A stretch of DNA of 64,000 nt. It comes from Buddleja alternifolia. Lineage: Eukaryota > Streptophyta > Magnoliopsida > Lamiales > Scrophulariaceae. Of the stretch, positions 1 to 9,205 are shown piece after piece. The DNA lies in the NCBI GenBank assembly GCA_019426215.1, contig CM033394.1, positions 49,464,195 through 49,528,194 of the forward strand. The letters run 5' to 3'. Position numbers and translations under genes: made by a program. The first letter of the stretch is position 1. Every line of letters begins with the position of its first letter. Below the pieces are notes generated by a model that saw nothing but the letters and a program-made list of their open reading frames with translations, made no database searches and was not told the DNA's origin.

Positions 1-975
1 GGCTCATGTTCCTCCAAAGATAATTTCTTTTTCTTGGAGAGCGTGTAGTGGGGCTCTTCCGACGGGCAAGGTTTTGCTTAATCGAAAGATTGACGTTGCG
101 GGTTTATGACCTTTATGTGGAAGTGAATGCGAGTCCTTATATCACTGCCTCTTTCTATGTCCTTTCGTTCGGGTGGTTTGGTGCTTATCGAACATCTCTT
201 GGAGTGTGCTGGCGGTTGGCCCTAGTAATGTTGAGTTGTGGTTCAGTCACATGGCTGTGAAGCTGGATCACAAGGATGTTGGTCTCTGTTTTACTATTTG
301 TTGGTATCTTTGGTTTAACCGGAACAAGACATTGATGGAACGCCAATCTTTCCAGCCTGATGTCTTACTCTTCAACGTAAGGAATTTTCTGGAGGTCTTC
401 TATAAGGCGGCGGAGGTGGAAAAGTGCCCTGTCTACCCCTCCTTCCGCGAGCATTGGTCTCTTCAGGACCGGGGGGGGGGGTATAAAAATAAATTCCGAT
501 GGTGCACTTTTTCTATTGGATGGTGCAATGGGAGTAGGAGTTATCGCAAGGGATAGTTCGGGTTCGGGCATGTGTTAGAATACAAAAGGTTTGATTTTCT
601 CTCTTCCCCCGGATCATGCCGAGGCGTTAGCCGCTTGATTGGCGTTGGAGTTTGCTTCTCGGCATGGTTGGTCCAACATTCTGGTGGAGGGAGACTGTTT
701 GCAGCTTATCCAAATCCTTCAATCTGAGGCAGACTGTTTTGGCCTCCTTGGGCCCCTTATTGATGATATTAGATCATTCTTTCTTTCATTTTCTTGCTGT
801 TCCTTTTCGTGTGAGAAAAAAAGTGGTAATTTTGCGGCTCATTACTTAGCGTGTTCTGTTTTGGAGAATCAAGAGGATGTTCTTGACATCCCGTTTCTTT
901 TTTCTGAGACTCTTGTTTCCGATTTGGTGATTTAATATATATATATAAATACCGTTTCTTATCAAAAAAAAAAAA
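1..975 (+). pseudogene. L1-type LINE 3' end: zinc-knuckle (zf-RVT) and RNase H remnants with poly(A) tail
   Basis: Decayed 3' portion of a non-LTR retrotransposon pol gene. Reading from base 2, the conceptual product opens with PPKIISFSWRACSGALPT and a CGSECESLYHCLFLCPF block, typical of the reverse-transcriptase zinc-binding domain at the end of plant L1 ORF2. A stop interrupts this frame at 107-109. A plant RNase H-like domain follows, broken by frame changes and stops: a KINSDGA start near 488, HAEALAA near 617 and VEGDCLQLIQ near 685, which carry the expected acidic residues. The frame ends at 935, followed by an AT-rich tract and an A-run at 964-975, as expected for a LINE 3' end. The 5' part lies outside the window. 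A run of 10 or more G near 471-481 adds a frame break. It is a dead copy, from a different family than the two L1 copies further right. Confidence 0.8.
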
Positions 976-1178
976 GAAATGTTTGTTGGAGTGCTCCCGT
1001 TATAGCAGCTAAATGAATGCATGTTTTCCCTGAGATATGTATACGATTTGGGGAATTAAAAAAAGAAGTCGAGCTTTTATGGTATTATAATAGGACTTTT
1101 TTAAAAAATAATACTGTTTTAAATAAAATTTATATAAATAATACACAAATAAAACAACTTCCGAAAATGGCACACTAC

Positions 1179-1398
1179 GCCATTAGTAATGGCGGACCCA
1201 TATGGATCCGCCATTAGTAATGGCGGAGCCTGACAAATTTTGCCAGCTCGGTCAGGATCCGCCATTACTAATGGCGGATCCTGACCCTTTTTTTTTTGTA
1301 TGTGAGGCTCCGCCATTACAAATGGCGTATCCTGACCCTTTTTTTTTTGTTAATTGCTGTCAAAATAATATATGTGAGGATACGCCATTATTAATGCC
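1179..1398. repeat. Left TIR cluster of five 15-bp palindromes (GCCATTAGTAATGGC family)
   Basis: Near-perfect palindromes start at 1179, 1210, 1261, 1312 and 1384. They are usually embedded in GGATCC...GGATCCTGAC contexts. The last two copies are degenerate. They sit inside the left terminal repeat of the MULE and mirror the right-end cluster. Confidence 0.85.
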
Positions 1399-2054
1399 AT
1401 ATCCAGTCCGATATCCCCCCCCCCCCCCTTTTTTCTCCTTCTCTTCTTCTTTCTCCCTCATTCTCCCCACTCTGCTCATTCTCTCCGAGGCTTCACCCAC
1501 CAATGTGCCTCTGATTTAGCATTTTATCCCAAAGGTAATTTTTTTATTCTATGTTATTATTTCATTGACTACATTTTTGAGTTAGTTAATTATTTTAATT
1601 TAGAGTTTATGGTTTAAATATTTATAATTTGTGTGAATTTAAACCCTAGTTTTCAATTTTAATTTTGAATCAAATTATGACCTAAATTAGTTTAAATGTT
1701 AGTCTTTAAGTTTATGGTTATATTGTTATTGTATTCTAATATTAGGTGTAATCATTTTGAGTATAATATCGAATTTAGTGTTTAAGTTATGAATTTTGAT
1801 TTAATGTTATAGTTTTTATTTTGTACTTAGATTTTGATTTTTTGTATAATTTTGGACCCCAATTTCGAATGTAGGTGTTTTTAGGGTTTGAACTTTGATA
1901 TAATATTTTAGGTACAATTTATAATTTTTAGGTATGATGATGAAGGTGTAATATCAAATTTAGTGTTTATGAATGATATTTTTAGGCTTTTTAAATGTGT
2001 CTGAATATATTTTGTGTTTTAAAAGTTTGAATTGATAATTTATATTTTGCAGAA

Positions 2055-2489
2055 ATGTCGAGGCAAAATTTAGTTGATGTTTGTATATTTTTGGATGGAC
2101 AAATAATTGAAGATTCCAACTATATGCTGAGTTATAGCATTCCAGCAACAACTTACATGAGAATACCCCGCTTGATCAAATTTGTTGAATTGTTGAATAA
2201 GATATATGCGAGTACATGAATTAATCCGAATCAATTCTCGTTGAAAGTATCTTCGAAGTACTCATTTGAAGATAGAAATTTGCTTAGGCAGAGAGCAATG
2301 GAGGTCAAAAATGACGATGATTTAATTTTTTTCTTGGATCCTTATACTGGTGTTAGTACAATGGATCTTTATATTGAAAAAGAGCCAATACAATCTCAGG
2401 GTCGATTCACATCGCTGTTAACACAAGTGCGTCGTATCAGCCAAACCAATCCTTATCATTTCGTACACAACCAATATTACCGGATTTAA
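2055..2489 (+). pseudogene. MURA-like MULE transposase, N-terminal fragment only
   Basis: An ATG at 2055 opens MSRQNLVDVCIFLDGQI, and the frame continues through one stop at 2216-2218 into VSSKYSFEDRNLLRQRAM, a DDDLIFFLD block and a further stretch ending at 2489. This resembles the N-terminal PB1-like and MuDR segment found before the FAR1/DDE parts of plant MULE transposases (beta-strand text, then a D-rich D.L.FFL motif). A further GRYSNPDVDEGNNEW stretch around 2728-2775 looks like the next exon. No DDE catalytic core, SWIM zinc finger or C-terminus follows. Loss of the catalytic half and the internal stop mean no functional transposase. Assignment to the MURA N-terminus rests on pattern only and would need a profile search. 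Confidence 0.5.
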
Positions 2490-2892
2490 ATATTGGTAGT
2501 TATCCGAATCAAGACGTGTATGCATGTAATTTTATTTTTATATTTACTTTGTAGCATCATATTTTTTAATAAATGTTATAATTGTGTAAATTTTTGATAA
2601 GAAATTTTATTTGTATCCTTTTCTTATAGTTTGTTTATTATGATTGCCTTTTTAGGATGTTCTATATCGGGTAATGCGTTTGGAGGTGTTGAAAGTGTAC
2701 CAAATTTCCATTTGGCGACTCATGGTTTAGGGCGTTATTCAAATCCGGATGTCGATGAAGGTAATAATGAATGGTCTACACGTTTGCATAATTTTAGTAT
2801 CCTATTTTATCTTATTCTTTATCATTGCATTCTATCAACATGTATTATGACAAATCTTAAGTTTATTTTAATTTTGTTACATGTAGGTCTGT

Positions 2893-3444
2893 CTACACAC
2901 AGTCATCATGAGTTTGGGCATTTTGAGGAAGCCAACTATAGCACTCATTTTTCTCATTACGGAGGGCTGTATAATCCCTAAATCCAGTAAACACGTGATG
3001 AATAACTACTGCCCTACCATTGACTGGTACACCCCATAGTATAACTACGTCTTGGAGAGTAACAGTAGTCTCTCCACTTCTGAGGTGAAACGTGTTTGTC
3101 TTCGGGCACCACCTCTCAATCAGTGCAGTCACAAGTCACATATCACATCTAAGTTGCCCACACATGGTTAACAAATAAAAGCGATAAAACCCCATTTGAT
3201 GGAGTTTTTGCAATACTCGACGATGTGGTGGAATGAAATCAGCGGATTTCACCAATTTAAAATAATGACCATCCGGTCGTCTGGTTCGCATTGCTGTATC
3301 ACCCCCTAAAAATACTAACTCGGACCTGTGACTTGTCTGATCCGTCGACACACTAGGATCTACAGGCCCATATACATCACGATTGTATAAATTTGTCATC
3401 CTGCATTTATAAAGTATAGCAAGTACAATTAGAATATAATGCAT
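2893..3444 (-). pseudogene. Plant mobile domain (PMD; aminotransferase-like) fragment with in-frame stop
   Basis: Read on minus, one frame encodes GPVDPSVSTDQTSHRSELVF, then LQKLHQMGFYRFY, a TGA at 3136-3138, and LVTALIERWCPKTNTFHLRS followed by TTVTLQDVVILWGVPVNGR. The order 'hydrophobic helix - TALIERWxPxTxTFHL - xxTLxDVxxLxGxPVxG' is the signature of the plant mobile domain (PF10536), known from the MAIN/MAIL proteins and frequently found inside MULEs and some LTR elements. The frame ends at 2893, well short of a full domain of roughly 350-400 residues. The domain sits inside the MULE and opposes the MURA fragment, a typical captured-gene position. The stop and truncation make it a relic. 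Confidence 0.75.
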
Positions 3445-4464
3445 TAATTAGATTATTATCCATTATTCTAAACACTAAAAACTCAAATTTATACCCAAAT
3501 TATATCGTATCAAAGTTCAATAATCAACACTAAAACTTGACTAAATTAATCAACACTTAACATATTAAACATAACAATTTAGCTTGTTAGCTAAATTTTA
3601 TACCAAAAAATCGAAGCAATACTTACAAATTTGTCTAAAATTATATCAAAGTTCAATCATTAAAACTAAATATCTAAATATAATCTTTAGATATTAATCC
3701 GATTTTTAGTATTTTTACATACCTAAATACCTAAACATATAATGTCTACATATATATGTAGGTTCAAAAATTAACACTAAATACTAATTTATATTATATA
3801 CACATAACAACAGTTTAAATACCTAAAAATGTTTACATATAATATTTACAAAAATTTCTAAAGTACCTAAATTCTACTACAAAAATTCGAAAATAATACC
3901 TTAAAATTTAAAATTCTACCATAAAATCCGAAATTCTACCCTAAAATTGAAACACAAAGCCTATAATTGAAACATAAAGCCTAAAATTGAAACATAAAGC
4001 CTAAAATTGTACATTCTATACTACAATTAACCAATAATCCCTAAAATCCTAACTTCTCCCCTAAAATTCAAAAATAATTTTAGAGATAATTACTAAATTA
4101 AATAACAATCACAAATTCTCAACAACAAACTAAAAAATTATATCTAAGAATTTATAAGCATAAAACTATAAATTAAATTAAAATAGATATTTACCTTTAA
4201 TTAGAAAAAGGAGGAGAAATGAAGATCGATCAGTATAAAAGTTAATTTGTTTTGCGTGAAATGAAAAAAGATGGTGTAGGTGAGGGAGGAGATGAGATGA
4301 GAGTTGATGAAGAAGAATTGCAGTGGGTTTTTTCGGTGAGGAAGAAGAAGAGAGAAGAGGGGAAAAGAAGAGAAAAGAAAAAGAGAGGAAAGAGAGAGAG
4401 AGAGACAGAGGAAAGAGAGAGATTTTCGGCAAAGATTTTTTTTTTTTAATATATTAGAGGATCC

Positions 4465-4652
4465 GCCATTAGTAATGGTGGATCCTGACATATTTTTTTT
4501 AGAAAATTTTACCTGCGATAAACAAAAAAAAAAAGACAAAAATGGGTCAGGATCCGCCATTAGTAATGGCGGATCCTGACCAAACTGACAAAACGTGTCA
4601 GGCTCCGCCATTACTAATGGCGAATCCACATGGATCCGCCATTACCAATGGC
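4465..4652. repeat. Right TIR cluster of four 15-bp palindromes
   Basis: Copies start at 4465, 4556, 4607 and 4638, in inverted arrangement relative to the left cluster. They have the same GGATCC/GGCTCC flanks and CCTGAC spacers. Together with the left cluster they give nine copies confined to the ends of one element, a pattern suited to transposase-binding or hairpin-forming terminal sites. Confidence 0.85.
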
Positions 4653-4950
4653 GTAGTGTGTCATTTCCGAAAGTTGTTTTATTTGTGTATTATTAATATA
4701 AAGTTTATTTAAAATAGTATTATTTTTAAAAAAAGTCCATTATAATATTATTATTCTTAAATAGTATTTGTACAAACATCTGTATAATGAAGGAACAATC
4801 ATGGTTTACATCAAGAATATATAGTGTACATTTTCCAATTCAGGCTTCAGGCTCCTTAACTTATATAGTACTATGTTTCCATTACTCTGCATATATGATC
4901 CCTTTGTGAACTGTGTTTAAAAGAAGAAAAACTTGATATGAATGTAGCTT

Positions 4951-5967
4951 TTACGGATTATGGTTAGTTGGACTAGTAGGGGGAGGTGGGGGGATATTTG
5001 GTATCCATGTTCTTGGGTCCCAAAAATTGAATACTGGTGGAGGTGGTGGTGGCGGTGGTAATAAAGGATTGTTTGGTACCCAAGTCCTGGGATCACCTAT
5101 ATTGAATGCAGGTGGAGTGAAAGGTGGAAGAGGTGGAAATGGAAAAGGCAATGACGGTGGGTTTGTAGTTGGAGGGAATGGAAACGATGGGAAAGGCGGT
5201 AGAGGAGGAAGTGGAGGCAGAGGAGGGAATTGAGGTAAGGGAGGGAGCTGAGGCCAAGGGAATACATATGGAGGAATATAAGGAAGGAAAGTTTTTGAGG
5301 AATTCCATGAATTTGTTGCCGATTCCAATCTTTCTTTCCCCCTGGCCCTCCCACATAAGCTAAAATTTCTTATAAGTGGTTTGTAACTCAGGGACCCCAA
5401 TGTATAAGAGCAGACATTGTTTTGTTTTGATTTAAGTGTGATCTCGGTGGAAGAGCTTCTTGTACTTGGAACATTACAGGAGGAGGCAGAGACTGAATCA
5501 GTACTTCCAATCAAGGTGGCCTGACAGAATGATTGGATGGGCGGATCTGGTGTACAATCAACACCGTCAACAGATGGTATGTCAACCTTGTACATTCCAT
5601 ATCTATCTGTTGTTCTGTTCACTGAGAATGAAATCTGTTCTGCAGTCCTTGGTGAACTTGCCTTGAGTTTGCACTGCACATGAACATCCACACCTGAAAT
5701 AATCAATAACCATATGTAATGTAACTAACAATATTAATTAATTGATGTCTCCAATAATTGGTAAGAGTTTGTAAGTAATTAATTACCTGGCAAGAAGTAG
5801 CTATGTTTGGAGAAAGAATTGTGGTAACACACATCACAATATACAGAACCTAGTATGGTGATCATACGTGATGTGGGTTGTGGAGGCTGATCATCAGCTA
5901 GTAGCAAATAGGGGTAGTAAATCAATGAGTTTACAACGAGGAATAACAGAGACGCTAAAGAAAACAT
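4951..5967 (-). CDS. Pollen Ole e 1 / extensin-like family protein with C-terminal proline-rich domain
   Basis: Two exons on minus, 5967-5787 and 5693-4951, give about 307 residues. The donor CCAG|GTAATT and acceptor TTTCAG|GTGTGG rejoin a split Gly codon. I start at the Met at 5967 because it begins a clean signal peptide (MFSLASLLFLVVNSLIYYP...). An upstream in-frame Met at 6045 would bury that peptide behind 26 polar residues. Residues 40-47 are GSVYCDVC, the Ole e 1 family hallmark, and further cysteines lie in the QCK, VDCTPD, SFCQAT, SSCNVP and NNVCSY contexts. From about residue 197 onward the protein is PLPPxPP-type proline-rich and has two DPRTW(V/I)PN motifs at about 261 and 286. 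It is likely a secreted cell-wall or extracellular-matrix protein, like other Ole e 1 plus proline-rich chimeras. No frameshift is visible. The exact family member is unknown. Confidence 0.88.
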
Positions 5968-6055
5968 TGTTGGACTGGAATTTGTAGCTAGGAAAGAGAA
6001 ACATCTAGCTAGTGAGTGTTGTTGGTTATGATGGAATATAAACATAGTTATATAT

Positions 6056-6110
6056 GTATATATATATATATATGCATCTGAATTAGCTTTTACTATATAT
6101 ATATATATAT
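6056..6110. repeat. TA microsatellites just upstream of the Ole e 1-type gene
   Basis: Two (TA)n runs, around 6056-6074 and 6094-6110, lie 90-145 bases upstream of the chosen start codon on the minus strand. They could contain the TATA element for that gene, but the sequence is too repetitive to choose one site. Confidence 0.6.
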
Positions 6111-6505
6111 AGGTAGGCTAGGAGGCATGCATGAGGAATTGGTTAATAATGAATGAATCCGTGAGGAGTTGGTGGTAGAACCAACTGTATATGATTACAG
6201 TCTGTAATCATATATAATTATTCTTTTGGTATATAAAATTCAATATTCACTACAAAACAAGTGCATGTGAAAACACTACTTTTGGCAGAGAGATTGTGTG
6301 ATAGATTGGTATATAAACATTTCACGGGAGATTCAACGATCCATAGTTTGTTGATGAGAAAGAGTTAAGGCTCCATTTATACAGTTTGTTCCTTTGTTGA
6401 CCTGACCTGGACAGACAGACAGACAGAGAGACGAAAGTCCGTCCAAGGATTAATCTTCTATGATTGATCATGAATTGGTTGGAAGAAGTTATTCTATATA
6501 TGGTG

Positions 6506-6509
<4 letters not shown>

Positions 6510-6536
<27 letters not shown>
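6510..6536. repeat. (CA)n microsatellite
   Basis: An uninterrupted CA run of about 13 units. Confidence 0.95.
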
Positions 6537-6537
<1 letters not shown>

Positions 6538-6539
6538 TT

Positions 6540-7702
6540 TCTAGTTTCTTTATGGGGCATTTGATATAATACAGATTTGCTGATTCTCATGAATATTCAC
6601 AGGCTAATATATCCATCCACAAATTAAAGCTGCATTTACGGTCTTTTTCACTTTAAACCCAAAATATAAACTTCTATCCAATCACATTCACATGTCTAAA
6701 TAATACTTGTGATACCCAAGATTGAATATACAGTACCTTAAGTTATGAGGTCAGGTGTGGAGTTTGCTTAATCCAGTTGCTCTCTATGATCATATATGTA
6801 TTTTAACTAGAGGGTTTAGGGTTTGGTACCCTTTTTTAACTAGGTTAGAGGTCAGGTTATGGTACCCTATTTTAACTATGTCGTTGGAGAAAATTACAAA
6901 ATTAGTCTCATAATTCACGGGAAAAACAACTTTGATACCAAACTTTTTAAGATGACAACAATAGTCTCATATCTCAACTTAACTTTATAAAGTTAGTCCT
7001 GCTGTCAATTATGAACGGAAAAAATAAAAGAATGGAGTTGTTTTTTAAGGAAACAAAGTACCAAACACCCTTTATTTATACTAGTAAACATGTGATTCTG
7101 TTAAAGCGATTTATGTATATAGATATTGTTCAATTTAAAATTTTTATATTCAAAACTTAAATTTTTATATTCAAAACTTAAATAATAATTGATGAACCAT
7201 TATTCAATAAATTAAGATATTTGAAAAAGTAAAAATTGATTGACACGAATGATTAAATTAATATGTGTAAAAGAATCAAGTTAATTGAAATCGAAACCTA
7301 GATAATGTAAATAAATAAATTGTTATTCAAATTTATACTTCATTTATTCCTTCTCTTGTTTATTTTTTATGAATCATATGCTCCCCTCTTCTTTTCTTTC
7401 TTTGACTTCTTTGTCTCCTTGCAATTGTATGTTCATTTTAGCTCACAAATTTGATAGCTATGTGTTTTCCTTTTCTTTTTTTTTTTCTCTTTTTCCTTTT
7501 CTATTCTCTAAAGCAGCCGCAACATATTTCTTCCCAAGATCATTGGTGTGTCTCCATTTTGAACCCCAATTAAATTGTTGGTTGAATCAAAGTAGGTTGG
7601 CTTTAGATATAACTTTCCTTTTTGTTTGCTTTATACCTTGGAATGTATGTGTTTCATTATAAAATTAAATTTAGAAATGTAGTGGAACTAAAAGATATGT
7701 AT
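6540..7702. other. AT-rich intergenic stretch, no gene seen
   Basis: The open frames here are short and show no recognisable domain. The only local structure is short direct repetition, such as a TTTTTATATTCAAAACTTAAA pair near 7139-7183 (at most 21 bases) and T/C-rich tracts near 7375-7510. I see no gene. Confidence 0.6.
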
Positions 7703-7803
7703 ATTGCACGTAAAAGCCAACACAAGTTGACTCAATTGGTAAGGATAGGGTCACTTCCCATCAAAGTTGTGTGTTCGATTCCCTCTGCTGACTTGAGGGG
7801 TGT
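7703..7803 (+). repeat. tRNA-derived SINE, 5' part (with 13-bp TSD)
   Basis: Starts with a 13-bp target-site duplication ATTGCACGTAAAA (7703-7715). The SINE head follows: a CTCAATTGGTAAGGATAG stretch resembling a pol III A box, and a B-box-like GTTCGATTCC (7773-7782). The SINE is cut at 7803 by the CACTA element and resumes at 17442/17445. Joined, the body is about 204 bp. The family is unnamed here. Confidence 0.85.
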
Positions 7804-7825
7804 CATTACTATAAAAATACACTAT

Positions 7826-8135
7826 TACAGCGCACCTATTACAACGGTTCCCAAGAAATCGCTATAATAGGGTAATTTGGTTCTGACCTATTACAGCGGT
7901 TCACCCGAACTGTTGTTAAAAAAAACTAAAAAAAAAATAAAAAAAAATCGAGACCTATTACAGTGGTGCGGGATGAACCGCTATAATAGGCTCGACTAGT
8001 TACAGCGGTTCGGGTGAACCGCTATTAAAAAAAACTAAAAATAAAATAAATAAAAAATCAAAACCTATTACAGCGGTTCGGGATGAACCGCTGTAATAGG
8101 CTCGACTAGTTACAGCGGTTTGGTTGAACCGCTGT
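7826..8135. repeat. CACTA left subterminal palindromic repeats
   Basis: At least five diverged units of the form CCTATTACAGCGGTT...AACCGCTGTAATAGG, spaced by A-rich linkers, near 7826, 7889, 7954, 8065 and 8108. Subterminal repeats of this type are the binding sites of the TNPA-class protein in En/Spm. Confidence 0.88.
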
Positions 8136-8227
8136 GCACATAAAATAAAAAAATAAAAAAAAAGAAAATGAGGACAATTTGAAGCTAGGGCCGGCCGCCC
8201 CATCACTTTCACTCTCTCTCTCTCTTA

Positions 8228-8890
8228 TTTTTGTGGAAAATTTAAGGGAAATAGAGATTTGACTGAATTTAGTGTTAATTTGGGTTAGCCGGGTGTTAAT
8301 TACGTTTAATTTGGGATTAAATTGTGGTTATTTTTTGGTTTAGGGTACATTGATCCAACTGGTGATCTATATTTATACTTATTTGTTGAAAATATGATGC
8401 TTTATTTGTAGTTTTATGTGATTTATGTGATCCAACTAGTGATCAATATTTGTAGTTGCAGGAAATGTGATGTTTTATGTTATCCAACTGGTGATCAATA
8501 TTTATAAAATAATGCTTTATTTTTAGTTTTATGTGATTTATGTGATCCAACTGGTGATCAATATTTATAAAATGATGCTTTATTTTTAGTTTTATGTGAT
8601 TTATGTGATCCAACTAGTGATCAATATTTATAAAATGATGCTTTATTTTTAGTTTTATGTGATTTATGTGATCCAACTGGTGATCAATATTTGTAGTTGC
8701 TTGAAATATGATGTTTTATGTGATCCAACTGGTGATCAATATTTTCGTATAGTGAGATCGACATTTTGGGTTTGTTGTGGGTGAAAGATTAGAATGCTGG
8801 GTTTGTTGTGGTTGAAAGATACGAATTTTGTTGGTTGCAAGTTTGGGGGAAGATTAAGTCGAGAACTTTGTAGAAATTTTTGCGTTGTTA
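8228..8890 (+). repeat. CACTA leader module 1, with tandem GATCCAACTGGTGATC repeats
   Basis: A non-coding module beginning TTTTTGTGGAAAATTTAAGG. It holds about seven tandem copies of a roughly 52-66 bp unit around GATCCAACTGGTGATCAATA (8349-8745) and ends with an AAGATTAAGTCGAGAACTT block that is repeated again near 9053. A second copy of the module lies at 12571-12970 before the other CACTA gene. It is probably promoter or 5' leader sequence. Confidence 0.8.
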
Positions 8891-9205
8891 CTCTGCCGAA
8901 TTTTTTCTAGGATAACGGGAAATAAATTAAAATTAAAATAATTTAACTACTTCAACTCAATTGATGTTAAAATTATTTAATTTAATTAATTAAGATTGAA
9001 ATTGGATTTTAGTGGATCGTAAGATCCGATTGGCTGCAACCCACTCGGGTGAAGATTAAGTCGAGAACTTGGTAAAAAATTTTGCGTTGTTACTCTGCCA
9101 AATTTTTTATAGAATAATGGAAAATAAATTAAAATAAAAATTACTTAATTAATTCAACTATCAACTGATGATAAAATTGTTTAATTTAATCAATTCAGAA
9201 TCAAG

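Larger units (their letters stand above)
1080..4755. mobile_element. Mutator-like element (MULE) with long palindrome-bearing TIRs and a PMD gene relic
   Basis: The two ends are long imperfect inverted repeats. The segment running into the first palindrome on the left (about 1080-1180) reappears inverted at about 4650-4755, including the shared text ACAAATAAAACAACTT and CACACTACGCC. Inside lie a plus-strand MURA-like N-terminus (2055-2489) and an opposed plant-mobile-domain relic (2893-3444). Long TIRs plus a MURA-type protein point to the Mutator superfamily. The catalytic DDE region is absent, so this copy is non-autonomous. I could not find a convincing 9-bp target-site duplication, so the borders are approximate. 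Most of the internal DNA (1520-2040 and 3450-4200) is AT-rich with no recognisable coding content. Confidence 0.7.

Noticed and set aside
4201..4629. Serine/phenylalanine-rich or glutamate/lysine-rich proteins near the MULE right end
   Set aside because: Low-complexity GA/CT tract running into the terminal repeat; no domain or start context.
5027..5233. Glycine-rich protein on plus
   Set aside because: It is the antisense shadow of the proline-rich exon of the Ole e 1-type gene.
7369..7662. Small secreted-like protein
   Set aside because: A T/C-rich stretch gives hydrophobic residues by composition; no family motif or splice support.
7716..7803. tRNA gene
   Set aside because: A- and B-box-like text is present but no cloverleaf can be folded, and the segment is part of a SINE with tail and TSD.
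7826..8135. CRISPR-like repeat/spacer array
   Set aside because: Repeats are palindromic, diverged, irregularly spaced and mirrored at the other end of a CACTA element.
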